From Christensenella sp. UBA1224 (GTDB taxonomy: Bacteria; Bacillota; Clostridia; Christensenellales; Aristaeellaceae), in assembly GCA_002309235.1 (NCBI GenBank), contig DBXA01000016.1, positions 19,965 to 36,018 on the forward strand: a stretch of 16,054 bases of DNA, written 5' to 3'. The notes beneath the pieces were generated by a model. It was not told the origin of the DNA, ran no database searches, and was given only the letters and a program-made list of their open reading frames with translations. Of the stretch, positions 5,795-14,472 are shown one piece after another (within the stretch, counting starts at the first letter, position 1; each line of letters starts with the position of its first letter). Both the position numbers and the translations under genes were made by a program.

Positions 5795-8539
5795 CTATGA
5801 CCGTGTCCGTTCCCTGCCGCAGTCTGCCAATACGCAGCTGCGCACTGCATAAGCGAGCATCTCCTGCACAGCGGCAGGATCACCCGGGCAGAGGGCGTCC
5901 AGCATGGCTTCACAGGCCGCGAGCCACGCGCCCAAGGCCCTCCGTTCGGCTTCGATGAGCGCCCTTCCCGCCCCGTCCGCGGCAAGCCAGCGCGCGTCCG
6001 CCTGTCCGTCAAGCTCTTCAAGCCACGCCAGCTTAGCCTGCCTCCAGGCATCGGCATCGGAAGCGCCAGCGGCCATTTCCCCGATGCTCCGGTGCTCCGC
6101 GCACGCCGCCTCCGTCACGCGCAGCGTGGCACCCATTTCGGCCACTTCACGCAGGCACGCGCCGGCTTCTCCGGCGGCCCCTGTCTCCCCCGCGGCGGCC
6201 CAGAGGGCCGTCACGGCCATCGGCGAAGCATGGTTCTCCTGGCAGAGCAGGGCCGTCTTATGCATGAGCAGCGCAGCCGCTTCCTTCGCGGCCTGTACGC
6301 CGTCCGCGTTTTCCGCCTGAAGGGCCTCCGCGCGGGCGTCCAGGTACGCTTCGAAGCAGGTCCTTTCCGCCTCGATATATGCCTTTTCCGCCTCATCCGC
6401 GTCGGCGAGCATCTTCCCGTATTCTTTATCCAGCGCGTCGGCCCAGATGCCTTTCACCTCTTCCCAGGCAGCCGCCTCGCCGCCTTCCGCCTGCTTAAGC
6501 AGCGCGTTTGCCGCCCTCGCGGCGGCGCTGTGCTCCGGGCAGCGCGTCAGCGTCCATTTCACCGTTCCGCCGCCCGCCGCGGCAAGCTTCGTCACGCAGT
6601 GATCCAGAGCCTTCGGCGCCTCCGGCGGATCGGCCGGCGGGTCTTCCGGCGCCTCGAGCAGCGGTATGACCACCTCTATCTCATTCGTAACGTACTCGCC
6701 CATATGGTACGCCTCCTCCGGGGAGGCATCGGCGGGGATGGTATACCCGTTGGCCCGTGTAAGACGCTCAAACGCGAGCACGACGTCGCGCCGCACTTCC
6801 TTGGCCGCCAGGTCTTCCCCGTATACCCGGATCCAGAGCTCCATCTCCCCGGAGCTTCCGGAGATGAACCAGTCAAGGTCCATATCGTGCAGCTCAAAGC
6901 CCTCCGTATCTTCGGCGGGCAGTCCTATCCCGTCATTCCAGCAGTAGGCCTTAAGGAAGCTCATGACCTCGGTTCCCAGGTTCTCCGCCTTCAGCTTTAC
7001 CTTCACCCAGCCTTCTTCTCGGATCTGCCCTTCCGACGTATCCTCCGCCTCCAGGTACACATCCGCCTTGAAAACGCCGAATTCTATGGGCATGAGGCCG
7101 GATTCCACCTCCAGTCCGTCCTTCGTCCAGGCGCGTGCCTTAAAGGCGATCCGCGCCATGCCGTCTTTTGCGTTCCCAAGGTCCTCCTCCGTGACCTCAT
7201 AATCTATCGTTTTGTTGATAATCCCGTAAGTCGAAGCCGGGCATTGCTCTGTCAGGAGCTTCCCTTCCCAGGAACCCGCCGTCTCCCGGAACACATAATC
7301 CCCGGCGCTCTTATCCCAGGTATACAGGTCCGCTTCCCAATCGTACAGGATGCTGCCGCCGTCGTTGAGGGGCTTCAGCTTCACAGGCATAACCTGTCCC
7401 ACGCTGTAATACCCTTCGCTCTCGACCGCCTGGAGTTTGAGCGAGGGATCCGCAAAGCCAAACTCGATATACAGGTCTATCCCCAGGCCATATCCCGGTT
7501 CCGGCCAGTTTTCCGGCCATGGATACACGATCGGGTTTTTCACCATGCCGAATTTATCAATCACGTCCAGCGGAAAGAAGTTGAATACCACTTTATGCCG
7601 GACCAGGTCGTTCACGTGGTCGTACTCGCAGTTCACCGGCACCCTGACCCAGAGCGTGCTGCTCTCCCCCGGCGCGTGTTCGGCGCGCAGCCAGGAATGG
7701 AGGGCGGTATAGAAGTTCGTGTAAGGCGCGTCCCAGGAGTCAAACAGGATATCGTTCTCATCGCTCCAAAGGCTCGTGCATACGAAAACATCCACCGGCT
7801 CTGTACCTTCGTTCGTCACGGTGATCTTAACGGGGACCTTTTCCGAGCAATAGCGCTTCCAATCGGAGGTATCCTCAGCGGTAACGCTCACATTGTAGTA
7901 TTCGTTCGCGTATTCGCTCACAGCGGCTGCCGCCTGTGGCGCGACCGGCGCGCCCTGTTCTTCGGGCTCTTCGGGCTCCTCTTCCTCCTCAGGCGGTTCC
8001 CAGGCGTATTCGCCAGTTCCGCCCAGCCACTTCTGCACGCCCGGCCAGGCGATGCCGTCCGCTTTAAAAGCGTACGCTTCCTCCAGCGCCTTTACCGCCT
8101 CTTCCGTCCTGCCACCGAACTGGCCGTCCGCCTTGCCGCAGTCGTAACCTGCCGCGTTCAGCTTCTCCTGAAGCTCCTTTACGCCTTCGCCCCTGTTCCC
8201 GCGCCTGTAGGTGCCCTCCGGGTAAAAGGCCTCCGTCCTGACGGTCCCGCATACCCTGCAGGCATGGCTGCGCCTGCCCATGGTGAAATCCGTGGGTTCA
8301 ACGGTCACGGTCCATCCTCCCCAGGTATGTTCCTTCATGGCTGTCGTTTCGGTCTTCTTCTCGCCGCAGGAGCATTTATAGGTGATCGTGCCATTTTGGG
8401 TACAGGTCGCCTCCGTGCGGGCCTCCTCGCGTCAGCTATGCTCATGGCCGGAAGGGATTCCTTCCGCTGGCGAGGCGAGGCATAGGCCCGTAAGCAGCAG
8501 CGCAATAAGCATAATTGCCGTTATCCGACGCAGTTTCAT
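5795..8539 (-). CDS. Large exported peptidoglycan-binding/Ig-like protein, interrupted by an in-frame TGA
   Basis: From ATG 8537-8539 (AGGAG 8 nt upstream) the frame encodes a signal peptide (MKLRRITAIMLIALLL, then LASPAEG), then GHEHS, a TGA at 8432-8434, and continues as REEARTEATCTQNG with KCSCGEKK. The rest of the frame is open for 847 codons after ATG 8336-8338, which has no ribosome site. Numbered from that ATG: a second H-x-W..C-R-V-C module (1-40), a PG_binding_1 domain (about 45-106, VKELQEKLNAAGY, DGQFG, T-E-E-A-V), an E/P-rich linker (about 117-131), several beta-rich Ig-like repeats (about 140-570), and two related Cys-bearing Ala-rich helical units (about 581-700 and 728-841) resembling LprI-like (DUF1311) domains. 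It probably works at the cell wall; its substrate is unknown. The TGA stands where Trp is expected, so the gene is either inactive, read through, or affected by a sequence error. Confidence 0.75.
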
Positions 8540-8561
8540 GATCATCACTCCTGTCAGGTTA

Positions 8562-8606
8562 GCTGTCGCTGTATAATTCCAATACATAATGGGTTTTGAA
8601 CAAATT
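8562..8606 (-). promoter_or_regulatory. Tentative promoter of the large surface-protein gene
   Basis: In the 140-bp AT-rich gap upstream of 8539 the minus strand reads TTCAAA, an 18-bp spacer, then TTATAC about 30 bp before the start codon. Both boxes are only partial matches. The rest of the gap shows nothing else clear, including no convincing terminator for the gene at 8680. Confidence 0.25.
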
Positions 8607-8679
8607 CCCGTTATCTTTTTCCTTTTGCCTCTAAAATGTGATATATAAGATCTATGTTTAGGAAAAGCGCGCTGCCTTC

Positions 8680-9195
8680 TTAAGTATCAAAAACGAACAT
8701 GCATATGTTATTCTTAGGAGAATAAACCGCTAAATAATAATCCTTCATAAGCATTGTAATTGCCTCTTCATTTGAAACCGCATATTTGTCATCATTTAAA
8801 TCATAACACAGAAAATAGTTATCATCCTTGGTCAATAGTGCTTCATAACATATTTTACTCAATATTTCATCTGAAAAACACCTGATCTCTTCCCAATCTT
8901 CACGCTGCGTCTTTATCCAGCCTTGTTCCAGCAACTTACCGTCATCGTATTTTTCAACACTGTAGAATTCCATTTGTTTTTCACATGAAAACATATATAT
9001 CCTGTAAAAATCTGTCATCATAAAGTCCTCATATTTCATCTGTAAATCAGCCAATTCAAATACCAGTTTTTCTCCAAAACTGTTCTTTACGGTTTTTTTG
9101 ATTACCCATTCGTCCAATACCGGTTTACAGACAATGTATGACAGTATCAGGGCAAAGATAATACATATGACCGCTAAAGTTCCTTTTCTTCTCAT
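8680..9195 (-). CDS. Small membrane-anchored protein of unknown function
   Basis: A 171-residue protein with a basic start (MRRKG) followed by one hydrophobic segment (about residues 5-25) and a hydrophilic, acidic, Tyr-rich domain outside. The ATG at 9193-9195 is preferred because GGGAG lies 9 nt upstream. The frame extends to a TTG at 9246, but that would put 17 polar residues before the membrane anchor. It has three cysteines in the outer domain and closes with ICMFVFDT. No family is recognised. Its position as the last gene of a run of small immunity-like genes suggests a similar role, which is inference only. Confidence 0.65.
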   Translation of the reverse strand: MRRKGTLAVICIIFALILSYIVCKPVLDEWVIKKTVKNSFGEKLVFELADLQMKYEDFMMTDFYRIYMFSCEKQMEFYSVEKYDDGKLLEQGWIKTQREDWEEIRCFSDEILSKICYEALLTKDDNYFLCYDLNDDKYAVSNEEAITMLMKDYYLAVYSPKNNICMFVFDT

Positions 9196-9198
9196 CGT

Positions 9199-9220
9199 AA
9201 ATATCTCCCTGACGATATTT
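9199..9220 (-). promoter_or_regulatory. Hairpin holding the ribosome binding site of the 8680-9195 gene
   Basis: AAATATC (9199-9205) and GATATTT (9214-9220) pair around an 8-nt loop. The minus-strand Shine-Dalgarno GGGAG (rc of 9205-9209) lies mostly in that loop, a few bases before the start codon. The AT-rich stem may tune translation; whether it forms in the cell is unknown. Confidence 0.3.
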
Positions 9221-9267
9221 CCTGCAAGATCAGACTCATATATCAATGATCAAGACGGCGAAAGCGC

Positions 9268-9837
9268 TTATTTCCAGGTATAACGGGCAAAACCTTCCCG
9301 CCATTCTTTTCTGTTTATTCTGTATTGACTCAGGTACACGATATATTTCTTTGACCGCAAGCTTCTTCTCCTTCCGGGCCCGGATCGCTCCATTGCTGTT
9401 CTCGCTTCTTCCTCAGACAGATATAAGCCTATTTCCGCTGCTTTTTCTTTTCTTGAAAATTCGTATGCGCAAATTTGCACATAATAGACGTACTCTATAG
9501 TAGTTTGTTCCGGTACAGAAAAGCGATACGGCATGATCGTAAAGGTGCAGCAGGGCAGCGAAAAGCCGGGAAGTTTTTTGTATTCCAATATAGTTTCCTC
9601 GCAAAGTGGCAATGAATCAAAGAAACCGATCGTCATTTTTTCAACAGCAGGCTTTTTGTGCTTTCTGTATTTCCTGATGGTATCTTCGGCTTCAATTTTA
9701 TATATGATCAGTTCGGAAGGCGATGCACCCGCGATCTTGTTCTCCATTTTCGATTCGATTACGCTCCTTTTCCGCTCTTTTTGATCTGCAGGTTCCATTT
9801 TCCCCGCTTGGTTTATCCTTCGCATTTTCATAATCAT
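9268..9837 (-). CDS. Hypothetical protein, start uncertain, overlaps barstar pseudogene tail
   Basis: The frame is open for 189 codons to TAA 9268-9270. The stretch from about residue 40 onward (ELIIYKIEAEDTIRKY, then ETILEYKKLPGF, a YVYYVQICAYEF strand, YLSEEEARTAM, and KKYIVYLSQYRINRKEW) reads like a compact alpha/beta cytoplasmic protein. The first 30 residues are very basic and overlap the end of the barstar frame in another phase, so the true start may be the ATG at 9829-9831 (AGGA 5 nt upstream) or at 9745-9747 (no close ribosome site; AAGGAG is 16 nt away). There is no signal peptide. No family is recognised. Position among immunity-type genes suggests a cytoplasmic immunity or regulatory protein, unproven. 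Confidence 0.5.
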   Translation of the reverse strand: MIMKMRRINQAGKMEPADQKERKRSVIESKMENKIAGASPSELIIYKIEAEDTIRKYRKHKKPAVEKMTIGFFDSLPLCEETILEYKKLPGFSLPCCTFTIMPYRFSVPEQTTIEYVYYVQICAYEFSRKEKAAEIGLYLSEEEARTAMERSGPGRRRSLRSKKYIVYLSQYRINRKEWREGFARYTWK

Positions 9838-10228
9838 CCTGCTGATTAAGATACACGATCATTGGAATACCCTCAGATTCCCAGTATTCTGCGGCATTTT
9901 TCAGATACCTGATAAGGTATTCTTTGCATTCATCATCATGATTCTCTTCTTTGAACATCCGATCGAAAGAATCGATCACGATCAGTATACTCGAAAACGT
10001 AAGCTACTCCAGATCTGTAATGCATTCATCAAACGCGTTCCAATTCCATCCAAAATAGTAAGGAAATCTCATCGCAGTGGATATCTCACGAAAAAACTCA
10101 TTCGAAGACCCGCACAGTTCGCCTCTCAGGAAGCAAACAAACGCACCTTTTTCATGTTCATAGTTTATACATAAGAGTATATAACTCGCTGTTACTGTAG
10201 TGTGTTTTGCAAATCTTTCCAGCCACAA
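9698..10228 (-). pseudogene. Barstar-family (RNase inhibitor) gene broken by TAG at the conserved Trp
   Basis: The frame from TTG 10226-10228 (GAGG 5 nt upstream) gives FLRGELCGSSNEFF, then REISTAMRFPYYFGWNWNAF and DECITDLE, the core of the barstar family (FP-x-Y-F-G-x-N-W-x-A, D-x-L/I-x-D-L-x-W-L). The next codon is TAG (10004-10006), followed in the same frame by LTFSSILIVIDSFDRMFKEE, the expected strand and helix, and later AAEYWESEGIPMIVYLN, the last helix and strand. Trp is expected at the TAG. Barstar proteins inhibit barnase-type RNases and are common immunity proteins. The start is also doubtful: an ATG 14 nt upstream would give MRYN and join the barstar frame if one T were added to the AATTG run. 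The tail after 9840 may not belong to the protein. Confidence 0.75.
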
Positions 10229-10246
10229 TTATACCTCATCCTCGGT

Positions 10247-10837
10247 CTAAAGCTTTTTTTCTCCCTGCCCGAATACGACAAGCATATACTTCAGAATATC
10301 TATAAAATCTTCGTCTATCGGATTATTCGGATCATCCGTATAGATCACGTATTCGGTGACCGTTTTCGTATCCGGATCATTGATTATAAAACAATAATCC
10401 AGCTTCTTCCCGTCGTGAACCGGATCATTCAGTTTTTCTTCGATGTTTTCGCGCATTTCTTCAGACAAAATGTAGTACTCGGTATTTCCCAGTTGATATA
10501 TCTCCCTGACCGGCATGGACATAATCATCTGCCCGAAGTCATGAAGCTGCATCCCCGACATCCGGATCATGACATAAAAACCGGGGAATTCAAGGCCTCC
10601 CCATAATCTGTAATGATATTTGCCCTGGTATCTGTTCACCAGTTCTTTTTCCGGCAGGCATTCACTGAAATACGTATTGATGATGTTCCCGGTATATGAA
10701 TCCCAGACATACAGGTCCTTCAGGTCTTCTGTTTCCGCTGTTTTAGGGCCGGATAAAAAAACATCGTATATAAACATGAAACAAACAAAAGCAGCACAAA
10801 CAACGGCAGCTGTTATAAACAGCTTCTTCCTGCCCAT
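10247..10837 (-). CDS. Membrane-anchored protein of unknown function
   Basis: A 196-residue protein with a basic start (MGRKK), one strong hydrophobic segment (about residues 6-28) and a soluble outer domain of about 165 residues. That domain begins near the segment LYVWDSYTGNIINTYF, has a hydrophobic middle (FPGFYVMIRM), and ends in acidic residues before GQGEKKL. GGAGG lies 10 nt before ATG 10835-10837. The start overlaps by 25 bases another open stretch (10813-10980) in a different frame. The next gene downstream is the barstar gene, 18 nt away, so the two are probably cotranscribed. No family is recognised. Confidence 0.7.
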   Translation of the reverse strand: MGRKKLFITAAVVCAAFVCFMFIYDVFLSGPKTAETEDLKDLYVWDSYTGNIINTYFSECLPEKELVNRYQGKYHYRLWGGLEFPGFYVMIRMSGMQLHDFGQMIMSMPVREIYQLGNTEYYILSEEMRENIEEKLNDPVHDGKKLDYCFIINDPDTKTVTEYVIYTDDPNNPIDEDFIDILKYMLVVFGQGEKKL

Positions 10838-10980
10838 CGATCGGACACCTCCAGACTTACAGACTCATAACATTGACAGCCCTTCGCCATGCCGGCGATC
10901 ATGTCCACCTTCGGACCGCTCCTGTCATTTGTATTGTCATAGGTATGTACGGGATTATACTTCGTCGTGAAATATTCGGC
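10813..10980 (-). pseudogene. Protein-like open frame in the gap, possible displaced C-terminus
   Basis: The gap between the 380-residue gene and the 10247-10837 gene carries a 55-codon open frame (AEYFTTKYNPVHTYDNTNDR, SGPKVDMIAGMAKGCQC, then SLEVSDRWAGRSCL) ending at TAA 10813-10815. It shares one base with the upstream TAG stop but is in another frame and has no start or ribosome site of its own. A frameshift could have separated it from the upstream gene, or it may be a remnant of a lost one. It is listed because it reads like protein; chance is not excluded. Confidence 0.3.
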
Positions 10981-12122
10981 TATGGGACAGAAAGAACATT
11001 CCCATCGTAATATAACCGTAGATCTTCCCTGCCGGTTTCGACCCCGCCATAACTATACGTTATCTTCCGAAATGCCCTGTTCGCCAGCATCGGTCCGTCT
11101 ATCACAGAGATATCAAAGTATGTGATCTCTTCCATATCGATCACGTATACTTCGACTGCATCCTCTTCTTGTACGACATCCGTTATGAAGTTGCCGTACT
11201 CTGAGCCTACTGCGATTGGGCAGGCTATTCCATCATTTCTGTTTATCAGCAATATCCTGCTTTCCCACTTGCAGCCAAGCGCTTCTTTGCTGTAGTCTTT
11301 TCTCTTTTCCCCTTTGTCATACTCCAGTTTTTCTCTATATGTTACGATATCATACGCTCCGTCCTGATAGATGCCGTCAATAACTTTCCCGGACAGATAT
11401 TTCATTGCTCCTTCCGGAAAGACGCTGTACGGTTCCATCCATTCTCCTGTCAGAAGATCCAGGCAATGCATTTCCACCCCAGTGTTGATAATCAGTATGG
11501 AACCATATACTCCGCCGCAGTATACATGTCCCCGGATCATGCCGTCCGGAAACGTTTCGCTGACCAGCTGCTTCTCACAGATAAAGTATCCATCATCGCC
11601 TGTAAGAGAATAGCCGCAGGCCTTTAGCGTATATGTGAACTTGTACTCACCTGCATGCATGGATCCCTGCTCAGCCATATACACCAGACAGCACATGCCT
11701 TTATACTCGATGAAATCCAGATTCCTGCTGCTTGAAAGCATTTCCTCCGGTATATCCCCATAAATGCGGAATTCTGTCAGCGTCTTTTGAGAAAGGTCAA
11801 AAATATACCCGTAATTCTTCCCTTCCTCATCATGTCCCATAATGACCTGCCTTTGGCCGGATATCTTTTCCGTGATCCGGTCTATCTCACAGATACTGCA
11901 TGGGTATTCACATTTATTCCCTTCCTCGGGATAAGCTTCCAAAGTCAGGCGGGTTCCTTCCTCTGTTGCTTCGATCGCTGTTCTATAGTAATCCGTACAC
12001 TCGCTGTTGTTGACGAAGACAGCAGAATACGTTTCTGACCGGGTCTCTGTCGCCTTTACTTGCCCTATGCAGGAAGAACCTATCAGCAATATGCAGAGGA
12101 TCATTTCAATTATCTTTTTCAT
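10980..12122 (-). CDS. Exported, Cys-rich protein of unknown function (possible lipoprotein)
   Basis: A 380-residue protein with an N-terminal signal (MKKIIEMILCILLIG then SSC). C18 could be a lipidation site, but G at -3 is atypical, so simple secretion is possible. The mature part is rich in Tyr, Glu and Cys and has repeated short beta-strand patterns, e.g. YGYIFDLSQKTLTEFRIY and GSILIINTGVEMHCLDLLTG, which suggest a beta-propeller-like fold (inference). There are eight to ten cysteines outside the signal. The start follows GGAAGGAAAA and is 15 nt from the stop of the upstream lipoprotein gene, so they are probably cotranscribed. The frame may be shortened: protein-like sequence continues in another frame past its stop. 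No family is recognised. Confidence 0.7.
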   Translation of the reverse strand: MKKIIEMILCILLIGSSCIGQVKATETRSETYSAVFVNNSECTDYYRTAIEATEEGTRLTLEAYPEEGNKCEYPCSICEIDRITEKISGQRQVIMGHDEEGKNYGYIFDLSQKTLTEFRIYGDIPEEMLSSSRNLDFIEYKGMCCLVYMAEQGSMHAGEYKFTYTLKACGYSLTGDDGYFICEKQLVSETFPDGMIRGHVYCGGVYGSILIINTGVEMHCLDLLTGEWMEPYSVFPEGAMKYLSGKVIDGIYQDGAYDIVTYREKLEYDKGEKRKDYSKEALGCKWESRILLINRNDGIACPIAVGSEYGNFITDVVQEEDAVEVYVIDMEEITYFDISVIDGPMLANRAFRKITYSYGGVETGREDLRLYYDGNVLSVP

Positions 12123-12136
12123 TTTTCCTTCCCCCG

Positions 12137-12835
12137 CTATCCTTCATCCTGCGTTACCCGCGCTTTTTTCTTCTCCGCGTACCTTGATATCCAGTACCCG
12201 ATGCACCCGACAGGGATGCCGTACCTTACTCCGTTGACAGTGATCGTTAAGTGCAGGAACAAAGCGACGAGGATCAGCACCACAAAATACTTCGGCCTTT
12301 TCCTTATGATATCCACGATCGTCCACAGTATGAACGCGGCCACAACGCCCACGGCGATGTAGACCCACGCGCCTGTCTTCTGCCCCACGGCGAAATTCAG
12401 GTAAGTGATCCCTTCCCCACCGTCTGTTATCTGATAGGTCATATCCACGGCATATACGGCTTCACCGCTTTTCACCACATAAGTTCCCTTGTATACGGTG
12501 TCCCCGGCCGCCTTGCCGTCTCCGCGTTTCAGGGTCTTGTTGATGTTGATGCCCCTGAGCTCGATCTTATCGCTCTCCCCGGGCTGCCAGATCCCGCGAA
12601 CGGTATCAAACCATTCCGTAAATTTCTCCCGGGATACCGGTACATCCGGGTGGAAAAGGCGTAATACCTCATCCGGGTCGTTTTCGCCAAGGCTCTGCAC
12701 AAACACCTGCATCCGGCTGTCCAGCAGCTCATTTTTGAAGCCGCATCCGGAAAGGAAAAATGCCAGAGCGGCGCAGAGGAGGGCAAAAAGAAGCATCCCG
12801 CGAAAGCGTTTTTTTGCATCATTAGTGGTTTTCAT
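12137..12835 (-). CDS. Lipoprotein with outer domain and C-terminal membrane segments
   Basis: A 232-residue protein. ATG 12833-12835 is chosen because GGAGG lies 8 nt upstream and because it leaves a normal lipoprotein signal (KKRFRG, hydrophobic core, LSGC). An alternative ATG at 12878-12880, with GGAG 7 nt upstream, would add a CVNC-containing 15-residue extension that is odd before a signal peptide. After the lipid cysteine comes a roughly 110-residue domain (MQVFVQSLGENDPDEVLRLF, then a KGTYVVKSGEAVYAVDMTY strand region) resembling small NTF2-like or DUF3887-like lipoprotein domains, an inference. The C-terminal 90 residues hold about three membrane segments (GAWVYIAVGVVAAFILW, YFVVLILVALFLHLTI, GIPVGCIGYWI) and a basic end. 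Confidence 0.75.
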   Translation of the reverse strand: MKTTNDAKKRFRGMLLFALLCAALAFFLSGCGFKNELLDSRMQVFVQSLGENDPDEVLRLFHPDVPVSREKFTEWFDTVRGIWQPGESDKIELRGININKTLKRGDGKAAGDTVYKGTYVVKSGEAVYAVDMTYQITDGGEGITYLNFAVGQKTGAWVYIAVGVVAAFILWTIVDIIRKRPKYFVVLILVALFLHLTITVNGVRYGIPVGCIGYWISRYAEKKKARVTQDEG

Positions 12836-12925
12836 CAGCTGTTCCTCCATGCGTGAAGCGCAGTTCACACAGTTCGTCATGATAAGTCTCCGCCAGCATA
12901 TGGCGCCGGACCGGCAGCGCCTTTC

Positions 12926-14437
12926 TCAGGCGGCGGCTGGTTTGCCCGCGGGTACGGTGTTCGTCATCCCGCCTATGGCGTCCATAAAGGCGGAGGTATC
13001 CAAATAGATCCCCGCCTCCGCGAGAAGATCCACAAGGTCCCCTGCAAAACCGATCACATCCGATATGATCAGGGACAGCAGCGGCCCTTCACCGTCTTCA
13101 ACGCTTACCATGTTCTGCGTGCCGGTAAAGAGATCCTCATAGGGTTCCCGACGGGAATCCAGGCTGAAGGAGACCCCGAGCGATCCGACACCCGGGATAT
13201 CGCCCGCTGTCAGGCTGATATCTGCCGCAAAGCTCCCCTCTTCCCCCGCAGTGACCGTGCAATCGGCAGAGAACCCGATCTCCATGCCGTCCGTTTCCCC
13301 GCCTTCTGACAGGGTACCTGACCCGATGCTGCCTGTTATGTTCGTCACCGAGGACGCGGCGTCTCCCGAAGACGCGATCGCGATGCTGAAGGATCCGGAC
13401 TGCCTGTAGGTACGATCCTCCGGGATAAACGCCTCCAGCCCCGGTATCTCCTCTTCGCTTTCGACGGAAACGGTTACATCGACGACCACATCAACACCGA
13501 GATCCATCCGGGCTTCAAACGCGTACCCGCCATCTTCCGGGTGAGTGAGCTCCGCGGAATACACCATGCTGAAAGGATCCGCTTCCGGCCCTGAGATGAT
13601 CTCGCCGTTCGCGGCATAATCATCACCGGACCAGACAGTCTCCATATGGATGGAAAGGGGCGTCCCCTCGCTCTCCGTTCTCGTATACCATATGCTCCCA
13701 TCCTCGCTGCAGGCGGCCGTAATGCGGTATATGCCCTCTGCCTCCTCATCGCCGGCTTCATCCGCAATGAATTCCGAAAAGCTCGCGTAGGATCTGCCCG
13801 CCGCCTCGTTCACCATTTCCAGCAGTGAACTCATGTACGCGCCGTATTTATCATTTTTCACGATCATCAGGTCCATCCACGCGGCAAGAGCCCGGCTGTC
13901 CATTTCGGCTTCAACCCCGTGAAGCACGGCATCGCCGAAAGGTACATCCTTCTCCACCGCATTTTCTCCTGCTGCCTCCGCAAGGGCTTCCATCGAATCC
14001 CTGTTGACCCGGAACAGCTCTTCCCTGTCCGTGAGCATCTCCATAAACCCGCCAAATACCTCCGTCGGGCTGCCGTAGGACTGCAGGAGGCCTTCTTCCA
14101 GGCCTAAATCTTCCGTGAGAGTCTCAAAAAGAACGGTATAATAATTATCCGTATCGTTCAGTAAGAGATCGATCCCCTCCTGCGTATAACGGATAAAGAG
14201 AGGCATGCGCTCCTTTCCGTTCTTCTCCGTATAGAAGCCCTCCACGTAGGTACCTTCATCCGCATACCGGACTGTCACGATATCGGAAGAAAACGCATAG
14301 GTCTCTTCCCCCACGGTGACCGTAAGGCCTTTTACGGTCTGAACATTCTGCATCTCCGGATCAGCGGCAAGGCCCGTCAACCCCGAAAAACCGGTAAAGA
14401 GCATCGCGATGATAAGCAAAACAGATACCGACGCCAT
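12926..14437 (-). CDS. Large secreted acidic protein of unknown function
   Basis: A 503-residue protein with a clear Sec signal peptide (hydrophobic residues 4-22, likely cut near GLAA-DPE at 24-25) and no lipobox. The mature protein is strongly acidic with alternating short strands. It has a helical part around residues 115-215 (DREELFRVNRDSMEALAEAA; AAWMDLMIVKNDKYGAYMSS) flanked by beta-rich parts such as YAFSSDIVTVRYADEGTYVE and Ser/Gly-rich repeats (SSVTNITGSIGSGTLSEGG). AGGAG lies 10 nt before the start. It has its own good promoter (14473-14502), which overlaps the stop of the preceding gene, so it can be expressed apart from that gene. No family is recognised; a wall-associated or solute-binding-like role is possible. 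Confidence 0.75.
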   Translation of the reverse strand: MASVSVLLIIAMLFTGFSGLTGLAADPEMQNVQTVKGLTVTVGEETYAFSSDIVTVRYADEGTYVEGFYTEKNGKERMPLFIRYTQEGIDLLLNDTDNYYTVLFETLTEDLGLEEGLLQSYGSPTEVFGGFMEMLTDREELFRVNRDSMEALAEAAGENAVEKDVPFGDAVLHGVEAEMDSRALAAWMDLMIVKNDKYGAYMSSLLEMVNEAAGRSYASFSEFIADEAGDEEAEGIYRITAACSEDGSIWYTRTESEGTPLSIHMETVWSGDDYAANGEIISGPEADPFSMVYSAELTHPEDGGYAFEARMDLGVDVVVDVTVSVESEEEIPGLEAFIPEDRTYRQSGSFSIAIASSGDAASSVTNITGSIGSGTLSEGGETDGMEIGFSADCTVTAGEEGSFAADISLTAGDIPGVGSLGVSFSLDSRREPYEDLFTGTQNMVSVEDGEGPLLSLIISDVIGFAGDLVDLLAEAGIYLDTSAFMDAIGGMTNTVPAGKPAAA

Positions 14438-14472
14438 TTTTCACACACTCCTTTTATACTGTACACCAAGTT

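Noticed and set aside
5773..5848. Short plus-strand frame after the AraC stop reading TPEYVKNTYDRVRSLPQSAN
   Set aside because: It looks protein-like but has no start, and most of it is opposite the end of the large surface-protein gene. It is too short to support a remnant.
8432..8434. TGA as a selenocysteine codon
   Set aside because: The surrounding repeat expects Trp, the family has no selenoprotein members known to me, and no convincing stem-loop follows the TGA.
6092..8485. A 797-codon plus-strand open frame opposite the large surface-protein gene
   Set aside because: It is rich in Arg, His, Leu and Val with no domain, signal or ribosome site, as expected for the complement of a GC-rich coding frame. 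The minus strand shows clear domains and a signal peptide.
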